DNA from: Cycas panzhihuaensis
Taxonomy: Eukaryota > Cycadophyta
Direction of reading: 5' to 3'
NCBI GenBank assembly: GCA_023213395.1
Contig: CM041465.1
Coordinates: 107,081,741 to 107,145,740, forward strand
DNA length: 64,000 bases
Shown here one piece after another: positions 1 to 12,935 of this stretch. The notes beneath the pieces were generated by a model. That model did not search any database. It was not told the DNA's origin and saw only the letters and a list, made by a program, of their open reading frames with translations. How positions within the stretch are numbered: position 1 is the first letter of the stretch; the number at the start of each line of letters is the position of its first letter. The translations under genes were made by a program, and so were the position numbers.

Positions 1-1640
1 TGAATTACAAAGACTCATTCTTAATGAATAAAAACAATGTTTATGATAAACCAATTCTACTTGTAATCTGTCTTTTGTGTTTTTTATGTTTGGTTCCTAT
101 TTCGATCTTGTTTCATTAAAGAAATCATACATTCATCTCTCCTATGCAATCAATTGGCTTGAGGAACATAGGAACTCTTGGGTGACATGCCAATGACATT
201 TATGAGTAGACTATTAGTTTGATTAGTCCACCCATCTATAATAATGGAGACATCTAATGGGCTTCAATGTGGATTCCACTAAACTCCACCCCTTCCAAAG
301 AGTGTGGTCCAAAAGCTCTTAAAATTTGGGTTCACATAGCTTTGTAGTGTTGTTTTGATGATGCACATCATGTTGCTAATATGGTGAGCAAGCCATGTTG
401 AAAGGAAGCCCACAAGCATAAATGTATTGAGCCACTTTGATGTCTAATTTATTTTTATCATGTATATTAAGCATTGATGTTTTTTAGCCAATTTGAGAGT
501 GTGCCTACTTTTTGGATTCCTTTGCTACTCTCTTCACTTTTGCTATAGGGGTTGATGGGGACCTCTTACCTTTATTGCTTTCCTTGTTAATGTTTTGACA
601 TACAATGCATCTTCCATCCCTTTTTGGTATTTCTTGATGACTGATAGGGACTCTTTCCTTTGTTGCTTTCCTTATTAATGTTTTGACATACGATGCGTCT
701 TCCACCTATTTTTGGTGTTTCTTGATGAATGACAGAGACAATTGTAGGCATCAATAATCCCTTTAATTGTTTAATGAAACAAGTGGGCCTTCACTTAGAA
801 ATAGGAGCCTCAATATGGATCTATATCATAGACATTGCATTTCTAAAAAAGAGATCTTTCTCCAATGAATAAAGACATTTTCGTACATACTACCAAAGGG
901 AAGAGTCATTGATCTTTGTCTCACTATTAACATCACTACTAAAAGATTGTGAAGCCATTTCCATAATGCAAGTAATCAGAATCACTTATATGTGTATTAG
1001 AAAACAAGTAGTTAATATTACTCAAAACATTAGATATTGGGTTGAAATCAAATTCAAATTAGTGATAAAAAGGTTGTGGAGTTAGAGAACCATGGACTTA
1101 GCTCTTAATTTTTGGGCACATGGTTTTCTTGCCCATGGTTTTGGGTCCATGGTTTTACTTTTTTCCTATTTTTTTTTCTTTGAGAGTATTGCTTATTTAT
1201 TTATTTATTTTTTGAGAATGGATGCTTCTTTAAGTAGAAAAATTTTTAACCAAGATATTGCCATAAAAAAAAAGTAGGGAGAGAATGTATCCTTTCCATC
1301 CTATTAATGATTACATAACACCAAAAAAAAACCCTAATATGGTGATCACAAAGGCATGCAAGACCCAACAACGAAGAACTAAGATTTCCCCTAGTGGCCT
1401 CCAACAAGGACAACATTTTGCCTTCCATCATTTCCCTTGTTAGGAGGATTTTGGTGCAGTTTCCACATTTTGTAGGTTGTGGGCTTGATGGTTATTATCA
1501 TGACTAGCTGGGTGGTTCTCTCCACAACTCTTCAGGTGGTCAGCTAGGAGGCCAAGCAATTGGGTTGTTAGGCAAAGGTGTGGCTATGTTTGGATCAACT
1601 TTGACCCTTGAAGAAGCTATGTTAGGGACCAAGGAGCCTC
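1..1640. other. Left flank without a recognisable gene
   Basis: I see no coding gene here. The stretch holds an 88-bp tandem duplication (listed separately), a TTTA microsatellite near 1,193-1,212, several CATGG-containing repeats around 1,090-1,160, and T-rich tracts near 1,157-1,185. Those T-rich tracts could be the poly(A) tail of the minus-strand LINE that occupies the sequence to the right, so part of 1,150-1,640 may be LINE 3' untranslated sequence. I could not find a target duplication that fixes the LINE end. Confidence 0.5.
570..745. repeat. 88-bp tandem duplication
   Basis: Two head-to-tail copies start at 570 and 658, with scattered substitutions between them. Both contain the words TTAATGTTTTGACATAC and TTTCTTGATGA. 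The period of 88 is not a multiple of three, so the short minus-strand ORF across it reads the two copies in different frames. I regard that ORF as incidental. Confidence 0.8.
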
Positions 1641-3735
1641 AAATTACCCTCCTCATTAGGGACTTAGGATATAGTACAGGGGGTTGAGCCCTAATGTTTA
1701 ATTAATTTGAGTAGGTGCCTCAACTCCACTGGGACCTTTTGCATCCAAATGCTAGTCTGCAAAGCACAAGATTGAATGATTGTTAAGATGAGATTTGTTG
1801 GAATAGTGCAAGTAGGTGTTTTCTATTGAAAAGATGTATTATGACAAAACTTCCATATTGAGTATAGAACTTCAACAAGTCTTAAAAGTTCCCATGTAGG
1901 TTGCAAGGAGGAAGAAAGGTCTTTGGCATCACCAAGAAGGACCATGTTCTAGTCGAGGGGTTTTGAGGTGGTTGAGGAATGGAACCTATTGAGTAAGTTC
2001 CACATTGAGTGAGCAAAGGGACACCACTAGAGCAGGTGGATAAATATTTCTTTTTGTTGACAAAAGGCATATGTCACATTATAATGACCCATCTTTGAGA
2101 GTCTCTCTTTGATCACTAATCCACAATGAATAAGGGATTAGCCAAAGATTTTTTTTTTCTTGGGTTCCATAGGGTCATGCCAAAGTTGCTTGAATCGTCA
2201 CTTCCACATTCTATCATTGTAGTTAGAATTTTAGTTAGCATTTAATTTGTAGGCCCTCCCATCACCCTCCATGAGATGGTAAGTGTCTGACATTGAGAAA
2301 CTTGTAAAGGACTTTAAATGATAGTAGGACTAGTCTTGCCACCATTTATTACTTCCCATCATGGCAAGATTTAGGATTAACTTAGTCTGTCAATGATTCC
2401 AAATTTCTTTGATGATATGCCTCTCAGAGCTTTTAAGATTGAATTCCCTCTTGATAGTCAACCACTCTTTCTACCATGTACGAATCTTGTTAAATAACTG
2501 CCACACCCTAGTGAGTCTTTTCTTTATATAATCTATTTGGTTCAAACCCTAGGATTTGGCCTAGACATTTATAGTCTTGTTTTAAAAGCAAGGACCACTA
2601 GATCAAGTGACCTGGAAAAGACAACTCTCTTCTTGGCTCATTAACCCTCCAATGTGGTCAAGATTTTACAACTTTCCTAGCATATTCAAATTGATTTAAA
2701 TAAGGGTGAACCCACCACCTTCACCTACACTGGTGTGATTAAGGGGTCCTGCATGGATAATGTGAATTGGTGTTTACCTAATGGATTGGCTTGTGCCACG
2801 CTATGTATGACCAAAACTTTCCAGTGCTCATCTCCATCAATTGCCTTGACAACCTATTTGACATGTAGCACTCAGCTTTGAAGTTAGATGTTGATGAGTC
2901 CTAGCCCTCCTAGATGTTTGGGCTTACAGTAGGTCTGCTCATTGACCTTGCAAAATCCTCTCTTTCCTTCAAAGTTTGATCAGAGATAAATTCTAAGCAT
3001 CTTGATAACCCTATCATAGGCCACATTGGAGGGCACCCAACATGAGTAGCTACAAGGACTTTGGAGCATATTTGTTACTTCTTTACTAGGGGTATAAACT
3101 TAGATGACTACAATGTAAGATTCTTCTTTACACATCCCAATACATAATCCCACATCTTTGTTAGGTAAGCACCAAATCCGAAAGGGATGTTAAAGAATTT
3201 GAACACCCGACCCAACTTAATCCATTATTATTCTTATGCAACCAACCAATATGGGACCTCAACTACTGATTGCATATAGCACATTGTCTCTTTCATGTTA
3301 ACTTTGGACCTTGAGGTTGCACAAAAGACATTAATTGCACTTAGTTCCTAGTTAATCAAATTGTGTTTTGCCTTAATAGTAAGGAACATATCATCTGCAA
3401 AGAGGTTGTTGGTAGTCTATCTTTTACCACCTGGAAAAAAAATGCTTCTCAATATCCTGGAGTTTGCCTTTTGTCAGAGTAAATAACTGAGCGCATCTAT
3501 AACCAACACAAAGAATGACAGGGCAAGTGGATAAACCTAGCTAATCAATCTTTGGAGTTGGATGGGTTCAAACAAGGTTCTCTTGATTGAAATATTGGCT
3601 GAAGGATTCACGAATTATGTGTTGATCATCCTTATGAATCTATTGCCAAATCCCAATGCCTGTAAGACATCTAGGAAATATCCTTGCTTTACACTATAAT
3701 AAGTCTTTTCAAACTTTAGAAGCATAATGCTTTAG
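1641..3735 (-). mobile_element. L1-type LINE, segment 4: RT core to C-terminus of ORF2
   Basis: Read on the minus strand from 3,735, broken frames give the core of a plant L1 reverse transcriptase: LLKFEKTYYSV (family form KLDFEKAYD.V), GFGNRFIRMI, a degenerate fingers/palm stretch, and FADDM at about 3,400 as the catalytic F/YADD box. Further on come the GGLG box (CKPKHLGGLGL, near 2,910-2,950) and HWKVL. The end, near 2,060-1,640, resembles the Cys/His C-terminal region of plant LINEs. At least ten stops or shifts are present, so this is dead. The right edge at 3,735 is the insertion point of gypsy element G1, and the LINE resumes at 13,766. The low-coordinate limit is approximate. Confidence 0.75.
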
Positions 3736-4444
3736 TGTTGCAGTTATATTTGACATCATACATTTGGGGAAAGGAACAAATGAAGAATCATTGGTCATTT
3801 TAGTGGAACAGTCAATTGGCATGCATTCAAGATAGGGAATGGATAAAATAGAGCCATAAATGCAGTCCATCCCGTCACAGGAATGGATACTATGCAGTAA
3901 GAACGTACCAAGATAGAGAAAGAATGGACATTGGGTAGAAGGAACTAATGCTCAGTAGAAGGGAACACAATAAGCATATTGGAATGGTTACGATATGAAT
4001 GTGACATGTGGATAGATGTATGGATGGAAGAATGATTAAAGGATTAACAAAGTCATTAGAAATGAACAGGCATCTATTAAGAAGAACAGACAGTTGTGAC
4101 TGTAGATGCAACCTTTCTATTATAGGAATGGATAGTGTATTTAAACACATCCACCCATTGGGATGGATGTGAGAGCTGAATTAGTGATTCTAGTAGTACT
4201 TGATTTGGTATGGTTGACCAATCAGATTGAATGGACCTTATATGATGTAATCTTGACTTTTATCTAATAGAATAAAAGAGTTATGTGGAAAAGCATGTGT
4301 ACTCATTAAGGAATGCATGGTGAATGTATGTGTATGAGTTACTTGTGGACTTATGTGGCTTAATAAATGAAGAATATGTATGTTGACCACTTGAACCCTT
4401 GACAAGTGAAGATTTGCAAGAGGGAGTAATCATTTAAGTTAACA
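3736..4444 (+). repeat. 5' LTR of G1
   Basis: 709 bp, TG...CA ends. It matches 13,035-13,765 through its length, with many substitutions and a few small indels, for example around TGACTTTTATCTAATAGAAT and TTATGTGGCTTAATAAATGA. Its last bases, CATTTAAGTTAACA, are followed directly by the primer-binding site. Confidence 0.9.
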
Positions 4445-4445
4445 T

Positions 4446-4465
4446 TGGTTCTATTGCCTAAGTAC
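4446..4465 (+). other. Primer-binding site of G1, tRNA-Asp-like
   Basis: TGGTTCTATTGCCTAAGTAC begins one base after the LTR. It resembles the complement of the plant tRNA-Asp 3' end (TGGCGCCGTTGCCGGGGATC) with several differences. The same shortened form recurs in G3, G4 and G5, so the position is well supported. The tRNA assignment is an inference. Confidence 0.6.
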
Positions 4466-4577
4466 GCTAAGCAAAGGGAAGAGAAATTGGAAAATTCATG
4501 TGCAAAGGATAAGTCACCTTAGTTTCCATAGTGATGATAGGGTCTAACTAAGCCTAGACAACTAGGGGGACCTTTCA

Positions 4578-6381
4578 ATGCCACCAAAATGGCCTTTGAA
4601 GGCAGAGGAGTCATAAACAAAATATCAGGAGATAACAGAATCAAGCAGGCAGAGAGCCTTGAGATGGTCCCGAGAAAAGAGGTTAAGGAGAGCAAGGAGA
4701 TTGAGTGTCAATAAAAAAGAAGACTAAAATGAGTCATTGGAGGATCTAAGGCAAGTGGAGCCTAAACACCATGAGGAATAGAAGATAGAGGCCAAGGGGA
4801 GCCCATGACAATCACACCTGCTTTAAGGAAATATCATAATGAAGGGAAGGATATGAAGTAAGAGGAAGAAGAAATAAATAATCTTGAGACAGAACAAAGC
4901 TTGGACTCTACTTCGAAGGACCTAAGTGGCAATGAGGAAAACACAGAGGAAGGTCCCCAGGTATATTGGGAAAACCATTTGATCAGACAACTTTTTGAAG
5001 ATCCACCAAAGGGAAGTGGGTATCAATCATACATAATAACAACTTCGATAGCAGCAGAAATGCTAGGAGTACCAGGGATTATTCAACTAAAATCACTGAT
5101 ATGTAATCCTTTGTTTAGAAAGGAGAATAACAGGGAAGAGACATCACCAAGGAGACTCTATAAGAAGTTCTCCAAAGTGAAGGTAACAATCCCACCTCAA
5201 AGGGAAGAGAAGAAAGATAGGTCTATAATGTTACACCATAGGGAATTTGGGAAACTCATCTTTGATGATTCAACTGATGTTGCATAACATATCTATTTAT
5301 TTTAGAGATTGATCAATCTAGAAAAAATTATAGATGAGGATGAAATTAAATACACGCTTTTATATTTGCTAAGAGGTGTATCATTGGCATGGTATAAACA
5401 ACTATACCAACACAAATCATGGAGTGAGATAAAAAAGGAGTTTAAAACAAGATTTTTGAAATATACAAACAATGATATTATAGAGTTAACACTAAGGGAG
5501 ATACAACAAAATCCAAGGGAGTCTATCATGACCTATATTAGTAGAATAGACATGATCGTTGCCGCCATGATAAACAACGAGAAGATCATGGATTTAAGCA
5601 TGTGTACTTTCTTTGTGAATGGATTAAACATTAAGCTAAGAAATGCAATGACATCACATCTATTGAAATCATATAACCATGTGCGAGAATTGGCCTTGTA
5701 CTTTGAAAAAGAAATAGATACTAAGAGGATAGCCTATGACCCCTTAGTGGTAAGATTACAAGAAGAATAAATGAACTAAAGACACATAATTTGAATAGAC
5801 CTTTATTCCAAATGACTAAGACAGAGGAAAGCATGGAGATAGAAGCCCTAAGAAAAGAGGTGGACAAACTGAAATTACAACAATTGGATAACCTCAAAGA
5901 AGATTCTAATGAATATTGGGATGAAGAACCCCCAATCGAGAAATGGCATTATATTTGTGAGGAAAACACTCACACCATAAAGGAGTGTGAATGTAATGTG
6001 AGAAACTACAAACAAAATGTTTTGTGCCATATCTGTGACCAAGGAACACATAGTGCATGGGATTGCTACTTCAATACCAGAGGCTCCAACACTTGAGGGA
6101 GAGGGTGAGGGAGAAACAATGCTAATGCCCGTACAATATACACAATGAGGACTGAACTGGAGAATCTAAGAAAGAAACCTCCATTGAGTAAATGCCTGAT
6201 ATGTTTGGAATACAGACATTGGAAGTCAGATTGTCCAGTAGCAAAGATTCAGAAAGAATGCCGATACCTGTGTAAGAATTATGGTCCAAGCACTCACACC
6301 ACTGAGGAGTGCAAAGGCAAGGGTAAGGCCTTAAACGGGATAACAATTATACCCAGATCTCCAAAGAACATCAACTTATAG
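4578..6381 (+). pseudogene. G1 gag (capsid and zinc knuckles), broken
   Basis: The likely start is the ATG at 4,578 (MPPKWPLKAEE). G5 has an equivalent ATG at 63,044 with a similar start. The reading frame is interrupted several times up to 4,900. Then come WENHLIRQLFEDPP (4,960), the capsid core LRGVSLAWYKQL (about 5,370-5,405), typical of retrotransposon gag, and ELALYFEKE (about 5,690). Downstream are Cys/His knuckles: CHICDQGTHSAWDC (about 6,030-6,070) and CLICLEYRHWKSDC (about 6,195-6,235), both CX2CX4HX4C, plus degenerate ones on either side. Having more than one knuckle is shared with G3 and G4. Gag would package element RNA in cytoplasmic particles. Frameshifts make this copy inactive. 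Confidence 0.8.
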
Positions 6382-6728
6382 AATTAGAGAAATAAAGGAG
6401 AAAAAGATTATTATAATCCCAAAATAGAAATTGATCACTTTGCTGTTGCAAAAAAATATTGGAAGAAGTCACACAAGAGGAAGGACTCAAATCACTACCC
6501 CTAGGGAAACCAGAAGTGCAGTAAGTATACTGAAGGAGGAATAAGAAAGTAAAGTAGCAAACATTACTGAAAAACCTAAGAGGAAACCCTAAAATAGAAG
6601 AACTTCTATAGAAATTAATACTCATGGAAGATTTGGTTAACTAATTAAACTTAACCATTCCATTGAGAAAAGTCATCAAATGGATCAAAGGAGGGAAGAT
6701 ACACCTAATGGAAGCTTATAGAAGTTTA

Positions 6729-7723
6729 TAAAAAATCAAACCATCTTGCGACTTGGATCGCTCAGTGGATATCAACATTTTGGGGGTAAACCTTAAAAAT
6801 ATTACTATGGATGAAGGAGTAGCTGTGAATGTCTTACCAACCCAAACATGGAAGAAACTTGGGATCCCACAATTAGCACCAATGAATTATTCATTAAAGT
6901 TAGCCAACGAACTACTAGTCAAACCAATGGGGTGGTGGAGAGTATTCAAGTGAATATGGCCAACATTATCATTTCTGTCGATTTTATAATTATGGACACT
7001 ATCAAAGACATGGTCACCTATCCAACATTATTAGGAAGACCATGGTTATATCAGACTGAGTGTTTACAAAGCTAGAAAGATGTGACATTCACCCTTACAG
7101 ATGGAGGAAATGAGGTCATTCTTCCTATGTTGGCAAAAGGAAAGTATACAGTGGAAGTTATTCCAGACGACACATCCAGTACGATGATCGCCACCCAGGA
7201 AACTTCTTCCACTTTCGATGAAGTCAATCTATATAACACAATGGAAGAGATCAATCATATAAATGATGCTCGAGAATATGAACCTAACATTTACAAAGAG
7301 TTGCCATCTGAAATGTCATCTAATGAAGAAGAGACTAACAATATAGTCCGGTATTGGATGGACAACTCGTATGAAGTTCAACCCTCTTCATTGCGTTCTA
7401 ATTTGTTATTGAAATGTTCTTCAATTGATAGTAAATCAAATAATAATAATTTAGATTATATGTATGCTAAGAACCTTAAAAAACCATTAGAAAATAGTTT
7501 AGTAAAAGTAGAATTTCAAGTAAGAAACAAAGTGTATGTAAACTTAATCACTCCTACAAACTCTCATTTACCCTATCCCCACCCTTACCCCGCATCCCCA
7601 CCCCACATACTTAGAGCTAATTCGAGAGATCTGACCAATCTTCCTTCCGATTCTAAGGATATCCTTCTAAACCCCTCTACTAAAAACCAACAAGTTAAGG
7701 TAGAATATTCCATCCCTAATTAA
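6729..7723 (+). pseudogene. G1 aspartic protease and linker, broken
   Basis: The protease core runs across two overlapping frames. The first, at 6,753, has MDEGVAVNVLPTQTWKKLG, aligning with the family motif DGGSGVNV; here DGG reads DEG, although the Asp is retained. The second ends with YPTLLGRPWL (near 7,020-7,045), the flap-side motif also found in G4. A long open stretch (7,082-7,723) follows, rich in Ser, Asn and Glu with a Pro/His-rich end. It matches the linker after the protease in G3 and G4 only at its start (DVTFTLTDGG against LTFTLHI). Protease would cut Gag-Pol. Confidence 0.7.
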
Positions 7724-8572
7724 AATTCTTCCTTAAACTCACCAAAATCTCTTTCTCTAAACCCCCATAGCAAAACTAAACTTGAAGATAGCCTTTAAAA
7801 GGTAACAGAATTTGCCCACCGCATAAAACTTATACTGAAAGATAGAACCATAAGGCAAAAATAAATACCTACATTTTTAGGAAAGAGAATGAAGGGCACA
7901 AAACATTTAATTCAATGTATGGAACATTGGTTACAACATAAGATTTTAGATAAAACACAATGGATTATTGATTTTGTAATCTCCTTCCAAGATAATGTAG
8001 GGTAGTGGTACATAGCCCATCACCATACCTTATAGAACCATACCTTATAGACATGGGAAAACCTATAATCAACCTTTAGGCTTAGGTTTGATCCACCTCA
8101 ATACTTGATAATCGCAGGATTCTTAGTAGGGTAATGCCCTAGCAAGCATCTCCTTAGATGTAGAAGATTATGGAAACATTGGAGTATTCCCAAACTACAT
8201 TGGATCCATCTTTTCATCTATGCCTTGGGAACCTTAGTAAAAACATGGTTCCTAAAATAAGAACAACTCTGACGAATGACATGGGAATAAATAGAACATT
8301 TATTTGTCCAAGCCTTTTCATATTTTTCCAATAATTAGATCATACATAAAGTATTAAAAAACATAAGGGATATAAGTAAAAGGGTAAAAAAAAAATTAAT
8401 GTCAATTGAAAACATTAGAGGCGCAAAGGACATCGATCATGAAGGAAGGGAGAAAGAGAAAGAAGCTAGAAACCTACCTCCATGATATACAGAATTGAGG
8501 TATGAACAAAGGGATATAGAAGATATACCTATTCATCTAGTGGGGGGAGAAAAGCAATAGGGAGAACTTAAG
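7724..8572 (+). other. G1 linker between protease and RT, no domain seen
   Basis: About 850 bases inside G1 between the protease linker and RT. All frames are heavily interrupted and I recognise no motif. By comparison with G4 (55,727-56,080) this should be linker sequence. It contains a short local duplication of CATACCTTATAGA near 8,020-8,050. Confidence 0.5.
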
Positions 8573-9460
8573 ATGACTCAAATAAACCTTGGGTCAGAAA
8601 CAAACTCTAAGAACATTATAATTGGCAACTATTGGGATGAAAAAATAGTGGCAAAGGAGCAAGCATTATTGGAAGAATATTGGGATGTTTTTGCTTGGTC
8701 CTACAAAGACCTTAAGTGAATCCCACCTGAAATCAGGATGCACCACATCGATTTAATTGAAGGGGCAAAACCTATGAAGTAAAGACCGTATAGGATGAAC
8801 CCAAGGTACAAAGAAAAAGTAAAAGTAGAGTTAGACAAGATGTTAGAAGTTCGTTACATATACAGAATCAAATATAATGATTGGGTAAGTCCCATTGTGA
8901 TTGTACCTAAAAGAATAGGAAAATTAAAGTGTGCGAAGACTACTAACAACTGAATAAAGTTACTAAAAAAGATCCCTTTCCCATTTCTTTTATAGAAGAA
9001 ATTTTAGAAACTGTAGGAGGAAAAGAAGTTGACTTCTTTACAAATGGATTTAGTGGCTATAATTAGGTGAGTATCGCACTTAAGGATCAACATAAAACCA
9101 TGTTTATAACTGAATGGGGAACATATGCATATCGAGTCATGCCATTTGGTCTCATGAATGCTCCAACAACCTTTCAACATATAGTACTCAACATATTCAA
9201 AAAACTAATTGGAGAAATGGTTGTTGTATTCTTGGATTATTGGACTTTATATAGGGTGATGAAAAACCACATGGAAAACCTAAGAACAATGTTACAAGCT
9301 TGTTGAGAAAATAAGTTGTGTTTGAACTTAGAAAAGTGCACCTTCTTGGTATCCTTCGGTAACCTTTTGGGCCATGTTGTAAGTAAAGAAGGGCTAATGA
9401 CCAATCTAACTAAGATTGTAGCCATATTATATTTTCCTCAGCCTTATAATTAGAAACAAG
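8573..9460 (+). pseudogene. G1 reverse transcriptase, broken
   Basis: The domain starts with NYWDEKIVAKEQALLEEY and FAWSYKDLK (8,690), continues with RPYRMNPRYKEKVKVELDKM (8,785-8,845) and DWVSPIVIVPK (8,880), then MFITEWGTYAYRVMPFGLMN (9,100-9,160). The active-site strand reads VVFLDYWTLY near 9,225-9,250. The equivalent in G4 is VFLDDWTLY, so one catalytic Asp has become Tyr. LNLEKCTFLVSFGNLLGHVV follows. Several stops fall at positions where related elements have Gln, Trp or Arg. It copies element RNA into DNA in working relatives. This copy cannot. Confidence 0.85.
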
Positions 9461-10173
9461 TAAAAGGATTTCTAGGGTTAATTAGATATTTTCAAAAATT
9501 TATGAAAGGTTATGCTCAGATAGGAGGACCACTAGAAGACCTTCTAAAAAAGGAAATGGATTGGAAATGGGGGCTAGATCAACAGAAAGCATTTGAAACC
9601 TTAAAGCATGCCATAGCATCAACTCCTATATTACATTTTTTTTATTGGAACAAAATATTCCATATGCACGTAGATGCCTCCCAGTACGCAATCGGGTGTG
9701 TTTTTGCACAGCCGAGGGATAACAATGTGGATAGACTGATATATTTTGCCAGTTGTAAATGAACCAAAGATGAACACAATTATACAATGATAAAGAGGGA
9801 AGGACTTGGAATTACGTATGCCTTGCAAAAATTTCACCACTATTTATTATCAAACCCTTTCATATTTTATGTGGATCATTAAACAATTATGTACCTAGTA
9901 AATAAACCATTATTGAGAGGGTGTATTAGTTACTTGTTGATGTTATTCCAAGAGTTTACCTTTTGGATTATAGTGAAGCTAGGGAAAGCTCATATTATTC
10001 TTGACCAACTCTTAAGATTACATAATGGCAAAAAGGCAGTTGGAGTTTCAAATGACTTTCCAGATGCAACAGTCTTCAACGTGGAATCAGTCCCCATGGA
10101 ATGGTATCAAGACATAATAGAATTTCTAGTTACAGGGCAATGTCCATCAACTATGGACAAAGTGCAGAGATGA
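9461..10173 (+). pseudogene. G1 RNase H and connection, broken
   Basis: VKGFLGLIRYFQKFMKGYAQ (9,460-9,520) is the connection after RT. RNase H follows with FHMHVDASQYAIGCVFAQP (9,658-9,714, containing the first catalytic Asp), IYFASCK then a stop, NYTMIKREGLGITYALQKF (the Glu-containing helix, 9,778-9,834) and YVDH (9,870). The last part, YLVNKPLLRGCIS and LDQLLRL, is the usual tail. In living elements this domain removes the RNA strand during reverse transcription. Confidence 0.8.
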
Positions 10174-11345
10174 AACTTAGGAAAGCAAAGCCTTACTAAT
10201 TAATCAGGGGAGAGCTATCCTGATTAGGGCCTGACAATGTTTTACGTCGATGTGTTCACCCGCACGAGATAAACCAAGTAATATCTCAAGCTTATAAGGG
10301 TGTTGCTAGAGGACACACAGGAACAAAGAATATATAGAGGAAAATCTTAACCATGGGATTTTGGTGGCCAACCATGTTTGAAGTTGTGAGAGATTGGGTA
10401 AAAAGATGTGATTATTACCAAAGGGTAGGGAAGCCCAATAAATGATATTTTAATCATTTAAAACCAATTCTCCCCTTGGCACCCTTTGAGAAATAGGGCC
10501 TCAATTTTATTAGACCCATCAAACTAGTAGCCAGACGAAGCCAAGTATGTTATATCTTGGTAGCCATAGATTACGACACGAAATGGGTAGAAGCGCGACT
10601 ACTAAGGAAAGCAGATTCAACCAATATAGCCAGGTTTCTTTATAAAGTTATTATCACCAGGTTCAGATGTCCTATCAAGTTAATCAACAATCAAGGAGCC
10701 TATTTCCTTAATGAGGTGATCAAAGAACTAATAGAAATATTTCTAATCATGCATCACAAATCTACGCTATACTACCCATGTGCAAATAGACAGGTGGAAA
10801 GTTTCAATAAAATCTTAGAGAACTGTCTATGAAAAGTATGTGACATTGGTAGATTTGATTGGGCGAAAAAACTACCATCAGTTCTATGGGCATTCTGTAC
10901 TACTTACAAGCAAGCCACATGACATACCCCATTTAAGTTGGTGTATGGGATAGAAGCCATACTCCCTATCAAATTTCAGATACCTAGTTTAAGGATTGCC
11001 TTGGCTTGTCAGTTGGATGATATAGAATATCCACGAGAATGCTTACGGTAGTTAATACAACTCAATGAAGATTAATAGAAATTGGAATAGATGCAAGAAA
11101 TTGAAAAAATGAGGCAAAAGGCATGGCATGACTGCCATCTTTGATGCCCTTAGTTCAAATAAGGAGAACAAGTGCTGTTATACGACATCAAATTCTGCAC
11201 CCATCCTAGGAAATTAAAGTTGTGATGGTTGGGACCTTATCAAGTAGAAAATATATACTAGAACAGATCAATTCAACTGAGTGACATGAATGGATACAAA
11301 CTGCCTACCCTAGTCAATGACAACAGATTGAAAAAGTATCACCAT
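10174..11345 (+). pseudogene. G1 integrase, broken
   Basis: A degenerate HHCC region (10,260-10,440, with WDFGGQPCLKL and KRCDYYQ-like residues) is followed by the catalytic core: VAIDYDTKWVEA (10,557-10,595, first Asp), KLINNQGAYF (10,677-10,707, where the second catalytic Asp is Asn) and CANRQVESFNKI (10,780-10,815, with the Glu). The C-terminal part has KLPSVLWAF, TPFKLVYGIEA, QVLLYDIKF, LKLxWLGPYQV and LPTLVNDNRLKKY. No chromodomain follows, which argues against a chromovirus. Confidence 0.8.
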
Positions 11346-11889
11346 TAACTCCAGTATAAGTCAACTAGATGTATCATACATATTGCATGAAATTATAAGA
11401 CAACTAAAGTTGTCTTAGTGTCGATACCATGACTTTACACTGGTACATAAGCATAAAAAATCCTTAATAAAAAAATTAAAAAATGAAGAAAAACTAATTG
11501 TAACTCATAAAAATCATACATCTAGATAAAATTCTGAGCAAAACACACTTTACATCCTAGGTTGAGAATGTAACCAGGCTAGAGGAACTCTCGAAAGATG
11601 ATATGTTCCTCCTAGGGTACAAATGAGACAAAAAATAGTCAGAAAAGGGAACCGTTCCAAAAAAGGAATGAATAGAGAAATATACATTCCTAAACAAGAA
11701 TGCAACTCAAATGGACAGAAAAAAAGAGATCTATAAAGGAAGAAACCCTTGAATCATTCTATTATTTGAATGCATGAACAACTTGAGATAGATACGACAC
11801 ACAAAGGAATGGATTACTCAGCCATTCAAAGAAAGGAACATATGCCCATGAAAATAAAGATTGTAGGTATCTAGGAGACCTACTTATGG
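11346..11889 (+). other. G1 spacer after integrase, with a short perfect hairpin
   Basis: No coding domain is visible. At 11,396-11,417 there is a perfect inverted repeat, TAAGACAACT-AA-AGTTGTCTTA (10-bp arms, 2-base loop), about 50 bases after the integrase end. It could be a structure in the element RNA or could be chance. Confidence 0.5.
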
Positions 11890-12935
11890 AAACTCCAAGG
11901 GGAATTTAAGGGATTTTCAGATACTTTCAAGGAGAAAATTAGATAAGATGGATGGGAGGATTTTGTTATTATGCCTCCTCTATATTAGGACCATAAAATA
12001 ATGGAGGAGATCATCATAGTCATAAAATGGAATAAGTGAAAAGTGAAGATACATGCGGAAACCATCCATGAGGTTACATGGTTATCTAATGAAGGAGAAA
12101 CCCCCATAGTAACAAAGAAATTAAAAGTGGATAGGGAGATATGGACAAAAGAGCTTTATGCCCCAGACACTCAGGTTTACTTTAGTGGTATTTAGATTGT
12201 GGATATTACAGATGTAGAATTGCAATGGGTGGCCAAAGTCCTAGTCTCCAAGTTCCTTTCAAAACAAAAACATACTGACATTCCTAGAGGTTTAGTACCC
12301 TTACTATTAGAACTATGAGATGATGTTAAAATGAATTGGTACAAGCTTTTGGCCAACAACATTGAGTAGTAGTTAGGGGTTCTCCAAAGTCATCCCTTCA
12401 AACAAACATCAATGTTTCTAGCTTTGTTATTCCAGCAATGTCCAGGTATTCATCCCCCTCCTTACCTATTCAACCAGGAGAGCCGATGATAAAGAAATAG
12501 ATCAACATTATGCCGAGTAGTACCCAGGATCCATGGGTAAAATGACAAGTCAAAGTGGAGATGTCCAAAGTCTTGAAATGGGTGTAGCACAAACTTAGAA
12601 CCTCTTTTTCATATCAACAAAAGCAAACAATAAAAAGAGGTTTGAAGAGAATCAGGGAACAACAGGAAGAGGAAGAGATATCGCCAGAATGGGAAATAGA
12701 GCTTCCTCAAATAATTTCATAACTAGGGGAAGGTTCTTTACAACCACCCTTAAGTGAAAAGGGTACACATATAATTTAACTATTACAAGAATTAGAGAAA
12801 GGCTACAAAGCACAAATAGTGGAATTACAAGAAAAGCTTAAGGAAAAGGATGCAATCATAGCCACCCTTACACAAATCAATGAAGATATGTTGAGAGCTA
12901 TTGAGTCACCAGATGAACTAGGACTGCAGGGGTAG
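11890..12935 (+). pseudogene. G1 3' ORF after integrase, function unknown
   Basis: I do not recognise this protein. The best frame reads, with interruptions, from FVIMPPLY (11,960) through TIHEVTWLSNEGETPIVTKK (12,070-12,125), VYFSGI, VDITDVELQWVAKVLVSKFL (12,200-12,260) and RGLVPLLLEL. It ends near 12,780-12,935 with a heptad-rich stretch (LLQELEKGYKAQIVELQEKL and onward) that should form a coiled coil, then a stop. I see no signal peptide or membrane segment, so nothing supports an envelope protein. G4 carries a different-looking but also coiled-coil-rich ORF in the same place. Confidence 0.5.

Noticed and set aside
1246-1431. A short minus-strand ORF (MMEGKMLSLLEATRG) as a possible LINE RNase H domain
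   Set aside because: I could not find the acidic catalytic residues or the usual DGA motif, so I left the LINE end undetermined.
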